Below, one piece after another: positions 35,995 through 47,341 of a stretch of 64,000 nucleotides of DNA. Numbering within the stretch: the stretch's first letter is position 1; each line of letters starts with the position of its first letter. The stretch comes from Straminergon stramineum (lineage: Eukaryota; Streptophyta; Bryopsida; Hypnales; Calliergonaceae). The position numbers were made by a program, and so were the translations under genes. The DNA lies in NCBI GenBank assembly GCA_963920665.1, contig OY987263.1, forward strand, positions 42,071,218 to 42,135,217. The letters run 5' to 3'. The notes beneath the pieces were generated by a model that did no database searches, was not told the origin of the DNA, and saw only the letters and a list, made by a program, of their open reading frames with translations.

Positions 35995-37208
35995 AGGTGT
36001 CATAATCACAATTAAGCAATTGTGTGTCTTTTATTACTAAAAATGATTTAAGGTTTGAAAGACTTTGTAAATGATTATGTACTAATGTTTTTACTTGTCC
36101 TAGTATCCACTTTAGAAAAACTATTGTAAGAGTTTAATGTTGTGCAAATTGTCTAGATCAAACATTGGAAGCAAGGATGTGTGCCCCATGGCCTCATTGC
36201 CTTTAGCTCTCGAGGATGAAACATGCAAAGGTCACATGCTCAATGGAAACACTTGTCATATAATCATAGAAGGACACAGCCCCGTGACCAAGGTAGTCAT
36301 GAAAATACTCCAATTATTAGACTAGTAGGTTAATCTTGAAAATTTATACCTCTATCAAGATTATCACCCATTTCTGATTACTCAAGCATTTTAGCCTATC
36401 TTTGGCATGGGGTAGGTTGAGGAAAAAATTTCCCCCTATTGAAAGATTTTGTAATTTTTACATTTTTTTTCCTCAAAAACAAAATTACCATGAATTTTTT
36501 TCATGAAGATGCTATTTGTCCAATTCTTGATATATAGGCAAATGTATTTCCAACCATAAACTGGCTACAAAATCAATGAAAGTGATCATTGTGGCTTTCA
36601 ATGTACATATGATCATTGTATGCTTTCAACATACACCTCCTGGACATTTCTACTACTTCTACTGGTCCTGCTCTACATGAGCAGTTACCTACACCACAAC
36701 TCCAAATTACAGCAACCTAACCTGCGAGAAATGGGTGATCTCCTCTACATCCTTCCAACGTTGAATGAATAAGAGACAGTATCTTCAAGCAATCAGCGGC
36801 CCTGATTCACTGAGACTACGAAAGCTAATTTGACAGCAGAATCTCCATTTCAATCATACGAGGGGTCATTGCAGGACAATTAGAAAAGCAAGTAACATTT
36901 CATTTGCGGAGAAAAATTCTTTGCGACACAAATAGTGAAAAGTTAAGACTAATCATGTAATTTTAATTACAGATATTAAAAGTGGTATTAGCAAGGGTCT
37001 AATAAATGAATTTGATACACTTTTTCGAGACATGCTTCATTGCAACTATGATAGCAGCACATCCCATGCACACCTCTTTCCAAAGCTTTCCAAGCAATGA
37101 ATTTATGTAAACATAAGAGTGGTTTAAGTAGTTCTGACTAGTTTCGGAATCCAACATATTTAGAGAGCACATTGATCAGTCACTGCATAGTAAGCACATT
37201 GATCTTGT
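35995..37208. other. Intergenic DNA 3' of the F-box gene
   Basis: AT-rich to about 36.6 kb, then slightly GC-richer. No gene supported. The strand and position make it downstream of the F-box gene. Confidence 0.5.
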
Positions 37209-37945
37209 TTACAAGAAAACCTCAGGTATGCAACCTGAAGGCAAATTGAATACTATTCGTTTTCAGTACATCAGATACCTCATAACTAAGTTGCCATTAG
37301 GGGTAACGCTTGGTCACCCATTTTCACATCAATCCTGTACAAAATTGGCTGTCCTTGTCACAGCAAATAGGACATGATGGTTGGCATGAAGTAAAGTTCT
37401 CTCAATTTCACAAACGTACCAGTAGGTTATGATGGTGGCACGCTCAAACTAAGTGTCACGGAGTTCCCATGAAGTTCTCAGACATGTAACCTGAATGCAA
37501 ATTGCATTCTACTCTAACCACCGGTTTTCAGAGCCACGTACGAGCAGTACCTCACCATCAAGTTGCCAGCCAGGGTAATGCTTGATCACCCATTTTCACA
37601 TTAGTCCTATACAAAAACCTGGCTATCCTGGTCATAGCAAGCAGGACAAGGACTTGGCATGAAGAAGAGTTTTCTCAACTCAACAAATGCCAGTCAAGTA
37701 TCAGTAGGTTAAGAAGGTGGCATGCTCAAACTGAATGGCACAGATTTCCCATAGGCTAATGCTTGATCACCCATTTTCACATCAGTCCTCTACAAATGTG
37801 GCTGTCCTTGTCAAAAGAAAACACCAGCAAACAGGACATGATGTTAGCGTGATGAGGAGTTCTCTCAATTCAACAAATATCAGAAACGTACCAGTAGGGT
37901 TACGAAGGTGGCATGCTCAAACTAAGCGTCACAGAGTTTCCATAA
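37209..37945 (-). repeat. Tandem triplication of the F-box gene 3' end
   Basis: Three diverged direct units: about 37209-37474, 37475-37752 and 37753-37945. Each contains the ordered words TTGATCACCCATTTTCACAT (TTGGTCACCC in unit 1), GGCTGTCCTTG or GGCTATCCTGG, CAGGACA or TAGGACA, TCTCAA, CCAGTAGG or TCAGTAGG, and GGTGGCA.GCTCAAACT. The third unit overlaps the real coding end, where GCTCAAACTAAGCGTCACAG encodes the reverse strand of the SVTLSLS tail. The two outer units therefore carry decayed copies of the last codons. Confidence 0.85.
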
Positions 37946-39132
37946 AGCCCGATATCCTCATCCAGGAGATCAAAATTCTGCACCAGCTGCTTATTGACCC
38001 GCATATGCTCCCACGAATTGTCCATCAAATTATACGTCACGGATCTTCCCCTAAAAGACGACACCACAATGGAATCCCCACACCCGATCGACAAGAAGCT
38101 CGCATTGCGTCCAATCCGGTCATGATACGGACTCCACGTATCAATATACGGCGTCTGCACCACAAGCTCCTCGAAGTGCTTGCTGGGCATATGCGTCACC
38201 GTCACACACTTCTTCTCCTTGAGATCAATCTCCACAATACTGAAGCTCCCCGCCCACGCCCGAACAAAGAACAATCTCCCTAAACTCACCACGAGCTGCG
38301 GAATCCGAGAATTCAGCAGCTTCTCCACCACCAGGCTCCACGTGTTTCCCGAGAACGACCACAAACTATGCCGCAAATTCGACGAGTCCCAAAACAGAAT
38401 GTAAAGCGTCTCCTTTATGATCACCCCTGAGCTAGGGTTTAGGTTTTGCGGCGGATCGGGGAGGTGCAGCCACACCTTAACGGTGGAGTCATAGACGTGC
38501 ATTCGTTGCCTCGTGGGATGCACTTCTTCCAGGAAAAAGATGCGGTAACTCGCCATGTCGGCAGCGACCGACATAAGCACAACAGGGTTATGCGCACCAA
38601 CGTCCAAATCAAAGAATCCGTAAAAAGGTAACTCACAAGCTTGCTTCGTCACGGGGTTGCAAACAAAAAGCGCATGCTCTTCCAACCCCATGGTGCTCCA
38701 CAAAACACAAAACAAGCCTCGATCAGCGGCGATCGTACTGCGTTGGAATCCACTACGGAATCGGTCCATCGTCTCCACTTCCTTCAGAAGAAACCCATCG
38801 TTCAAGTAGAAGTATTTCTTGCTCACACTGTCGAAAAGCTCCCACCCCATCTCGGCGTCCGTAACAGTGTCCGGCATGACGAACGCATACAATCGCAGGG
38901 GACGCACTTGAGCGGCAAATACAGAAGTGGAGAATAACGCTTTCCATTTCTTGCACACCACACGAAACTGACACAGAGTCGGCACGGGGAGAAACGACAG
39001 GACGCGTTCGAGAATTTCAGAGGGGAGGGACTGCCATAAGTCCGCCAGCAATGGAGAGTGGCAAGGAGACTCCATGAGTCCTCGCCCAATTGCGGCAAAA
39101 AAAAAAACTGCACGGGAAAGGTCAAGGGACAA
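37900..39132 (-). CDS. F-box protein with kelch-like C-terminal region
   Basis: A single open frame of 410 codons with no intron. Residues 31-68 are an F-box (LWQSLPSEILERVLSFLPVP, then FRVVCKKW), the Skp1-binding motif of SCF ubiquitin ligases. The rest fits the plant F-box/kelch-type beta-propeller class that selects substrates (LFCVLW, VYDSTVKVWLHLPD, SIVEIDLKEKKC, VTYNLMDNSWEHM), although individual kelch blades are weak. Two in-frame starts are possible: 39132 or Met20 at 39075; the second lies 11 residues before the F-box and may be the real one. Target and partner are unknown. The 3' end is repeated downstream. Confidence 0.9.
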   Translation of the reverse strand: MSLDLSRAVFFFAAIGRGLMESPCHSPLLADLWQSLPSEILERVLSFLPVPTLCQFRVVCKKWKALFSTSVFAAQVRPLRLYAFVMPDTVTDAEMGWELFDSVSKKYFYLNDGFLLKEVETMDRFRSGFQRSTIAADRGLFCVLWSTMGLEEHALFVCNPVTKQACELPFYGFFDLDVGAHNPVVLMSVAADMASYRIFFLEEVHPTRQRMHVYDSTVKVWLHLPDPPQNLNPSSGVIIKETLYILFWDSSNLRHSLWSFSGNTWSLVVEKLLNSRIPQLVVSLGRLFFVRAWAGSFSIVEIDLKEKKCVTVTHMPSKHFEELVVQTPYIDTWSPYHDRIGRNASFLSIGCGDSIVVSSFRGRSVTYNLMDNSWEHMRVNKQLVQNFDLLDEDIGLYGNSVTLSLSMPPS

Positions 39133-39440
39133 GAAGAGAAGAGAAAAGAGTGAGAGTCAATGGATTTTTTCCATTCTTCGGGGACGACGTCGCCTTGCGT
39201 CTGCGCCGTCTTCTCAGAGGACGGGCAATGGCGAAGAGCACTGCGTGGGAATCATTTCTTAGACGACGGAGGGAAATCATGCGAAAGGGAGGGGAGGGGA
39301 AGCAAGAAGACAGGGCGAGCGAGTGGCAGCAGGCGAGAGAAAGAATGAGACGGCGCCAGATGGGCAGACGCAAACCCGTTCTGGAAAAGAATTCTGAAAA
39401 TAACAAGCAATACCTTAAACCCCTTTGAGGCTTAAGAATT
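39133..39440. promoter_or_regulatory. Presumed 5' flank of the F-box gene
   Basis: GC-richer, purine-rich on the plus strand (GAA/AGAGG-rich), which on the coding strand is a CT-rich leader of the kind common in plant 5'UTRs. No TATA box or named site can be assigned. Overlapping frames here on both strands lack domains. Confidence 0.4.
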
Positions 39441-41289
39441 AGTGTTAAAAGGGAAGAGCCCCTATTTGTATCATGTGACAATTTGTAGGCACTATGTATT
39501 GATATTGTACACATGAAAATTGGAAATGTAAAATATTTATACATAGAGGTATAAAAAGTTGGTAACTTTTTAATTGTGGCACAAATAGGATCTCTTATCT
39601 TTTTAGATAGAAGCACCCAAAAAAATGTCACTTTTTTTAGCTTGCTTGAGAGAAAATCAACCCACTCTGTTTCATAAATTTGTGACACTCACACATAAAT
39701 TGTTGGAATTCTCAAAGTTGAAAGCACAGGGTGCCTACTTATGTCTCTAGACCTCCTTTAACCCCTAAGGTCCAAAGGCCATTTGTTTGTCAAAAATCAC
39801 TCAAACTACCATTTTGATGCAAGCAACATTTACTTCAAACATTTGTTTCTTTTACATATCCAACTGTAGGAAATTGCTCTAGATTAGTATGAGAATATTT
39901 AGAATTTTTTTTAAAACTTTGACCAAATCTTGAAGATGTAAGTGTTCAAAGTGAAGATAACGAGTTTTTTTGCTCCTAGCTTAACAAGATTGTAAGGCTC
40001 TTAACTGAATTTTTTTGTACTATAGATTGTGAACTAAAAAAATTTGTACGTTCAAGAATTGAATTGAGAGTTCATTACTTTTTCTAAAAAAAAGAAACCC
40101 ATGATTTTCATTCTTACAAAAATTGTTAAGTCAAAGTAGCTATAAGATAGAAGGGAAAATTAAGTTGTTGATAGCTCTAAGATGGAATTGAAACACATTA
40201 ATTCCAATGGTGAAATGGTTCTAGAAAGCCAATCTAAACTATGAGCAAAATTTGTATTGAAAAATTGTTAAAATTGAATTCATAAACAAATCCAATACAT
40301 TATTTTTTTCAAAATTTTCTAAGATTGCCTACAAAACAATAAGCTTCATAACTTTCACATCACTCATCCAAATGGAATGAATCAAATTAATCCTTCTAAA
40401 TAGTCAAAACTATATAAGAAATAATTTTTTTTAATTATTTCAAATTTGTGTATATATTGTAGCATAACTTTTGCTCCTAGGTACCAATTGAAATAAAAAT
40501 TATATTCCCCACAAATTAATGAGTTTTTCTATCTTGAAAAAAAAATTCAAAAAAACTTGCCAAAAAATGAAATCATAGGTACCTACTCAAACCTTCTAGA
40601 TTCCTAAGATGGGACTTTGGGAACTTTAAGAGTTAAAGAACTAGTACCTTTGAAGTAATAAACGCTTCAACTCTCTTCAAAGAGTTATCTTCGCCTTCCA
40701 TGCATGGATTGCTCTTGAGAGCTTGTAGTGGTTGTAGGTGAACAAAGGGGCCACTGAAAGCCCAAAACTAATGAAACAACAAATATTGTATTTTGAAGTT
40801 TTTATCATCAACACAAATTAGGAAACTATTATGATCATGATATTGGGCCTATAAGTCAACAAGCTAGAGAATACATTGGCGATTGTGATATTGTGTGGAT
40901 TCTTTACTTTTATTGTTTAGAAGTTGTTTGGCAAACCATTTTTGTATAACAAATAAATTTTAAAAGAACAAGTATAGAATAAAAATTGATAGCACAAATG
41001 AGATTAAACTTCAGTACCGTAGGGATAGTTATTGGGGTATGAAATAAATGAGTAGATAGGGGAAATAAGATGGGATTGGCCATGACTTCTATGGCAATTA
41101 CAAATGACATTCTAATTGTTGTGCCATCATCATACGGCATACTAGTATTCTATTAAGTTATTAGAAAAGACATCAAAATATAATAAAAATAGGCCAAGAA
41201 TATGAAAAATAATCCAGACAACCTTCCACATCCATAGGGACATTTTTAGTATCATTTTATATGAAACTACATCATCCTAATGCTACAAA
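39441..41289. other. AT-rich gene-poor DNA
   Basis: Nothing recognised. Confidence 0.5.
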
Positions 41290-42110
41290 GCTATAATTTT
41301 TGCTACAACACAACAAATTAGAAATTTTTTCATATGTATTTAATTCAACTCAATTTTCATACAACAAGAAACATTATAGGTGGTCAAAGAAAAAACATAT
41401 AGCTTCCCACTAAAGTCCCTAGGGGAGGATATTCAGGTCCATTTGGATTCTAATATGGTTCTTATAGTTCCCTATACAATTGCAATGTTAATCTAAAGTA
41501 TCCCTTGGGAGTATGGAATACTTATTGAAACTTTGGCCATGTGGAGAATTTAACCCTCATGGTTGTATTCATTGAAGTTTCAATGTAATTCCAACCCTTT
41601 CCACTACATACTAAAGAAATCATAATGCCAACACTTCATTGTTTTTACTACATTAGAATACAAGAGGGCTCAAAAGCAATTAGGGGACAATGATTTTTGG
41701 TTTATATAAGGTAGGAAGCCCATTGTTGATACTTTGGTCATTGCGTATAGTTCTACTTGCAAACTTCACAATTTTTTTCCTACACAAAAACAATAAATTA
41801 TGAAATATTTTACAAGTATTTTGGTCAACTTGTTGTGGAAAAAGGAAACACATATTGTAGGTGGTTAAAGGAGAACTACATAGCTTCCCATTGTGGATCC
41901 TAAAAGGGACTATACTTGCCCTTTTGGATGCCAATATGGCTCTCTTAATTCCTTCAACAATTTCATTGACAATCTATTGTGTCCCTTGCATCAAGATTGT
42001 GGATTAATGAATGAAACTTTTTGTAAATGCCTTATGGTGATGTTCATTGAATGTTTGAAATGGTGACTATTCCAATCTATTCAAACCCTTCTAGCTCTAG
42101 TTCCAACCAA
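41290..42110 (+). repeat. Diverged tandem pair, ~475 bp apart; third copy at 54.6-55.0 kb
   Basis: 41380-41600 and 41860-42090 share ordered words: TAGGTGGT.AAAG, AGCTTCCCA, TTGGAT.C.AATATGG, AATTTC/AATTGCAATG, CCCTTG.., TGGT.GT.TTCATTGAA, CCAA.CC.TT. The segment from GGTAGGAAGCCCATTGT at about 41710 recurs at 54656, followed by similar sequence in the same order. Family unknown; non-coding. Confidence 0.55.
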
Positions 42111-42111
42111 C

Positions 42112-42365
42112 AGTGCTAGTATATGAGCCCAAAAATGCAAGTTTGTGAATTGAGCCTACATTATAGATACCTATAATATAGATACCACACACTATAGAAG
42201 GTGTATGTATCATAAACACCTATAATATGGGTATTTGTAACATATATACCCTATAATCATAGACGGTTTCTATAGTATATACACCTATTACATAGGTATG
42301 TAGTATTATAGATTCATGGGCTTACACTCCTATGCTCACATAATAGCAACCCTTAGTTGTAGTCC
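42112..42365 (+). repeat. Dispersed repeat with short internal repeats; partner at 49145-49325
   Basis: Starts near GAGCCCAAAAATGCAA and ends near AATAGCAACC. The 49.1-kb copy starts GAGCCCAAAAATACAA and ends GATAGCAACC. Inside are short reiterated words built on 'acctataat' and 'gtatc', so it may be a degenerate minisatellite. Confidence 0.6.
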
Positions 42366-42639
42366 ATAATGGGTTTGGTTACATTACTTTAGAGGACTTT
42401 AGTTACTCAAAAAATGCAAGCTACATTGCAAGCCATAGCTCAAATTTCTTTAAATAATATTGAATTTGCTAACATGTAACTTTAACCCCTTAGTTAGCAC
42501 TCTAACATCCCAATTTTGAATGATGAATAGAGAGGTTCTAGGGACATTTTTTTACCACAAAACTTCTCATTCATCCAAACGAAAGCTTGACTTTTTAGAA
42601 AACCACACTTTTGTACATAGAATTTGATGAAATTGAGGC

Positions 42640-42642
<3 letters not shown>

Positions 42643-42697
<55 letters not shown>

Positions 42698-42699
42698 AA
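42643..42699. repeat. (AT)n(AC)n microsatellite
   Basis: An uninterrupted AT dinucleotide run followed by an ACAC run. The frame on the minus strand that crosses it is an artefact. Confidence 0.95.
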
Positions 42700-43699
42700 C
42701 CAATAAAGGATTCATGCTGTAAGGGCTTAACCCTAAAGCACTCTAACATCCATTTTTTGGCCAATGAACAGATTGAAAGTGAAGTTTCATCCTCTTATTT
42801 AATCTCTAAATGAATTTGACTATGTTTTCACCAAAAACGCCCTCAAACTACCATTTCTAGTACAAGTACCAAATCTTAGAAAAAAAACATTTTTGGACAC
42901 ATGTAACCATAAGATCTTGTAATAAATTGGTTTGGGAAGATGTGGAAAAGAATTCAGAAATTTCCACCATGTAGATTGCAAAATATTAGTATTTGAATGG
43001 ACAAAAATCATTTTTTAGGCCTTGCAAAAAAATGTACAACTACCCTTCACAAGGTTATATTTCTATTAAAATATGTCCAAAATGGTGGTGCTTTTTTGGA
43101 TTCTTTTTTCAAGGCAAGTTATCTACATGCTTGAAATTCAAATCATTTGGAATTGTACAACATATGGGAAAAAAATAGTAAGTAGAAAGGAGTAGAGAAT
43201 GATTCAAATTAAGAAATTATTAAGAATTTAGTTATGGAATTGAAAAATGCCAATCCCAATGTTTGTAATGTTGTAATTAACAATCTGCATCCTCTGATTT
43301 TATATTTTTTCAAAAATATTGAAAATTGAGTTAAGTAAAGGACTTCAAAGTTTATTTTAGAGTAGAGAATCCATAACTGCCCGCAAACTAAAACTCCTTA
43401 TAACTTTCATCTCATGTATTAAAATGGAATGATTCAAAGCTTTCCACATATATATAAATCTAGAAAACCAATTTCAAATTTTTATTTTATAGAAAAGTGA
43501 TTTTTTAAGAATTTTTTTGGGTCTACTTGGGTTGCTTTCTGAGCAATGAAAATGACATATCATACAATAACTTTTGAACCATGTAATCAAAAGTCATGAA
43601 AATTGTTGGGCCTTGAAGATACTCCTCGGGCACATGTTATGTGAAAATTTCAAAGAAAAAGAATAAAAACTCTATTTGTAGTGAGTTGCCCCAAATCAC

Positions 43700-45025
43700 T
43701 ATGTTATAGAAAGTTATTCTACTTTATGGATATAGTTTATCAAGTTGTTGTTCTATCTAAAGGCTAGATTTGTTATTACTAGAGTTAGTAGAGTACATAT
43801 TTTTCTAAAATTACCAATGTTTAAGGATGTCAAGTAGTTGACCAAGCCAAAATTACATTGACTCTAAGTTCAAAATTGGATTTGCCAAAATGAGGTCTTA
43901 GATTTAAAGAACAAAAAAATTTCTAAAACTCACCATGTGAAGAGAACCTCATTTCAAATCCATTCCAACAAATTTTACTCCAAAATGATAATATTTTTCT
44001 TATAATCAAATTTCGAAGGAATTTGGAATTTCCCTTCCAAAATTTATAAAAAAAAGGTTGGTGATAGCATTGGTGAATCTAATTGAACGGATGGAATTGA
44101 CAACTCTCAGTCTACAACTTTTATATGTATGTGGCAATTCCAAAATATGCTTCCAAATAGCACTTTACAGTGATTTTTTTTAGATCCGCAATTTTGGAGA
44201 TGAATCTAGACGTTTGTTGAGGTAGGAGGCTCGAACTCCAATTGGGCATCAGAGGCAATCAAGACTCAAAGGTATATTTTGCTTTCAACAATGTTCCAAC
44301 TGTGCACATTTTAGAAGGTAGTTACTTTTGATGACCACAAAAGACCACTTTTTTTCAACTTCAGAAATTCATCACTAATTCCCCAAAGCTCCAAAAAATA
44401 TGGAATGATTTGGATTAGATGCCAATTTCACTTGCCTTTCAAGGAAAATTTACTGAAAAATATTTCAAGATGTTCCACCTCCCCAAAATTCAGTTCCAAC
44501 TTTTAACCCCCAAACTTCTAGATTCATCTCCAAAATTGACAATTTGAGAAAAATCATCATAAAGTGCTATTTGGAAGCATATTTTGGAATTGCCACATGT
44601 AAGTAAAAGTTATAGATTGAGAGTTGTCAATTCCATCTGTACAATTAGATTCACCAATGCTATCACCGACTTTTTCTTATAAATTTTGAAAGAGAAGTTC
44701 CAAAATTCCTTCAAAATTCGATTACAAGCAAAATATTATCATTTTTTGAGTAAAATTTGTTGGAATGGATTTGAAATGAGGTTCTCTTCACATGTTGGCT
44801 TTTTGAAATTTTTGAGTTCTTCAAATCTATGACCTCATTTTGACAAATCCTATTTTGAACCAAAGTCAATGCAACTTGACCACTTGACATACTTGCACAT
44901 TTGTAATTTTAGAACTATAATGTACTCTAATAACACCAAATCCAACCCTTAGATAGGACAACAACTTGATAACGTATCTCCACATATTAGAATATCTTTC
45001 ATCCAAGTAGTTAGGAGGATGAAAC
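43700..45025. repeat. Large foldback, ~1.3 kb, arms ~510 bp
   Basis: The left arm (about 43700-44235) is the diverged reverse complement of the right arm (about 44510-45025). Matched landmarks: TATCAAGTTGTTGT / ACAACAACTTGATA, AAATGAGGTC / GACCTCATTT, GTGAAGAGAACCTCATTTCA / TGAAATGAGGTTCTCTTCAC, and GCTTCCAAATAGCACTTTA / AAAGTGCTATTTGGAAGC. Outer similarity continues: 42724-42800 is complementary to 45015-45085. The inner segment 44380-44500 is complementary to 45150-45290, so the structure is nested. No transposase frame. Confidence 0.8.
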
Positions 45026-45312
45026 TCAAGTTTCAATCTGTTCATCATCTAGAAAATGGACTTCAAAGCGCTTAGGGGTTAAATGGTTGATTTATGGACC
45101 TCCCACCATATAAGGTAGGAGGTCCATAAACTGCCCATCTAAGAGCTGAAAGTGAATTTTGGGGAGGTGAAACTTATTGAGATATTTTTCAGTAAATTTT
45201 CCTTGAAAGACAAGTGGAATCAACATCTAATCCAAGTTGTTTCATAATTTTTGGAGCTTTGTGAAATTAGTTAAGAATTTTTGAAGTTGAAATGGCATAG
45301 GGCTCTAAAATC

Positions 45313-45406
45313 GCCCACCTCCTCAAATGTACACTGTTGGTACATTCCTGTAAAGATGAAAAGAACCCATGTAAAAACAATGTACATTTGAGGAGGTGGG
45401 CAATTT
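45313..45406. repeat. Perfect 21-bp hairpin stem
   Basis: GCCCACCTCCTCAAATGTAC(A) at 45313-45333 and its exact complement at 45386-45406 enclose a 52-base loop. It lies just beyond the nested foldback and may be one end of a related element. Confidence 0.8.
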
Positions 45407-47113
45407 TAGCGCCTGTGCAGATTTTGAGCCTCTTACCTTAAGGGGTTAACAATGTGTGGAGTAACTTAGCCGCAACAAAAAAGATTGGGCACAAGCTTTC
45501 CTCCATTTCGCCACATGTTGTAAACAGACTGCAAGTTAGGACAGTCCCCCAGCTGCTTGCTGCCAATCTTTTTAGCATTAAGCTTAGTCGGAGTCAATCT
45601 TTTGCAGTCACTGAATTCTTGCCTTGGAGTCACCGCTGTAGAATTGGAATTTTCCCATCTAACATATATATTATTATTTATGTAACTCCCATGATGGTGA
45701 TCACTTACGTAATTTAGAAGTATTTGAAAATTCATGGTGTATTTTGATTTGTATAATATCTCCTCTTCGAAATTCCTTTTCGACCAACATTTGAATTCTT
45801 GTTTGACTTTGACATTTTAGGAAATGGTAAAAATTCATGCTTGAATGTATTCAAGTGATCTAGTTGATTCCTTCCCCAAATTGTGATATTGGTCTCTACT
45901 CTTGCAACTCTAGGTCTAAACAATAGACCAAAGTGCTTTGTACCTCAATTATTGCAAAAATGTGGTTGGTGTTTAGTTGTTTGCCATTCATTTCATCTAA
46001 GGTAAAGCATCCCATTGCGGTTAGAATTAGGACTTTGTACTCATGCCATTGCTGAAATTTTTAAATTTTTTCCCACATAAAGACAAGGTTGAGAAACAAC
46101 AAGAGTATATGAAATTATATTTTTTTTTGACAAAGTATGAATTTCTTATGAATTTTTGAAGTGTTCAGCCCATCATGGCCCAAAAGAGTCTCTACACTAC
46201 CCCAGAACCAAACAAAATATGTATTCATAATGCTCATCTTACACACCTAAAGCAGTTACAATAATTTCTAACATAGAAGGCCTAAAAAAGTCACTTCCTA
46301 CAATGAAATTACATTGAAAAGTTAGAAGTTCCTAATGAAGTCACTAATCACTCCATTGCTGTCAAATAAGACATTGATTGTGGCCCAAATTTCATTTACT
46401 AATAAAATCCATTATGGGGCCATTCCCTAGATGTCCACTATGGGGTCTTCTACCTTATCCAAAGTAAACTCTTAAGATAACAATTTCAATCAGTCTCATT
46501 AGGTATATATATACGTCCAAAATTTGATTCTAGAAAACAACCACAAACACACCTTTACTCTAAAATACCTTTCCATGGATATTGTTTATCGTACAATAAG
46601 AACTCATCCTACAAACACATTTAGCCTTCTCATGCATTGTACAATGCCCTCCAATAAGTCTTGCAAACCCATGTCTAATTCTCTACCAAGCAGGTTGATT
46701 ACAAAACATACTCTTGGTAGGTAAATTTAGGTATTTGATTGAGATTTTTTGCCTTGTACAAGGTGAGTTATGTACCTTGTTGTAACTCATTTCACTTTTT
46801 AAAAATATCTCTTTTTGTGAGAGGTGGCTGATTTTGAAAACACTATGTTGAATTCAAAGGTACAATGCTACACTTAAAAATTTCATTGTAGGAGATCACA
46901 CATAGTAGATGTCAACCGACTTTGGAGTTGAGAGGATCATCATTACTGCATGCATGCTTCTAGTGATTGTTGCTTGTAGACATTGCTTAGAAGTTTTGTG
47001 AAAAAAGATCAATGTTTGTCTAGAATATTGTGTATGTGGTATTGCTAGGAGTTCTATAAGCAAACTTTGTGAAGTTCTAAGTAGTGTTAGTTAACTTTGC
47101 ACCTTGACATAAT
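45407..47113. other. Gene-poor DNA
   Basis: No supported gene. Any N-terminal part of the transposase encoded at 47.1 kb is not recognisable upstream. Confidence 0.5.
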
Positions 47114-47341
47114 ATGAAAGTCATTGATTGCCAACCAAATTCTTTTGACCTCAATCCTATAGAAAACTTATGGAAGAAAGTCAAAGATCGAGTGCAAAGA
47201 AGGTGTAGACCCCATAACAAAGACAAAGACCAAATGTGGAATTTGACTTGGGAGGATATACCTCAAGAAAGTATCAAAAAGTTAATTTCTACAATGCCAA
47301 ACCGAATGGAAGTTGTGATGATAGTGTATGTACCACTTTGA
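47114..47341 (+). pseudogene. Tc1/mariner-type transposase, C-terminal fragment
   Basis: 75 codons reading PNSFDLNPIENLWKKVKDRV and then WEDIPQESIKKLISTMPNRME. Tc1/mariner DDE transposases end in the same order: a (S)PDLNPIENLW block that holds the third catalytic acidic residue, then W-x-x-I(P) and an LI-SMPRR-like helix. The catalytic Glu of NPIEN is retained. The upstream two catalytic Asp residues are absent, so this is a relic. No flanking TIRs were identified. Confidence 0.8.

Noticed and set aside
37735..38283. 182-codon plus-strand frame
   Set aside because: Antisense shadow of the F-box coding region and its 3' repeats.
39122..39688. 188-codon minus-strand frame upstream of the F-box gene
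   Set aside because: Low-complexity Arg/Ser-rich composition, no domain, and it overlaps the presumed promoter.
42494..42715. 73-codon minus-strand frame with an alternating Ile-Tyr run
   Set aside because: Product of the (AT)n microsatellite.
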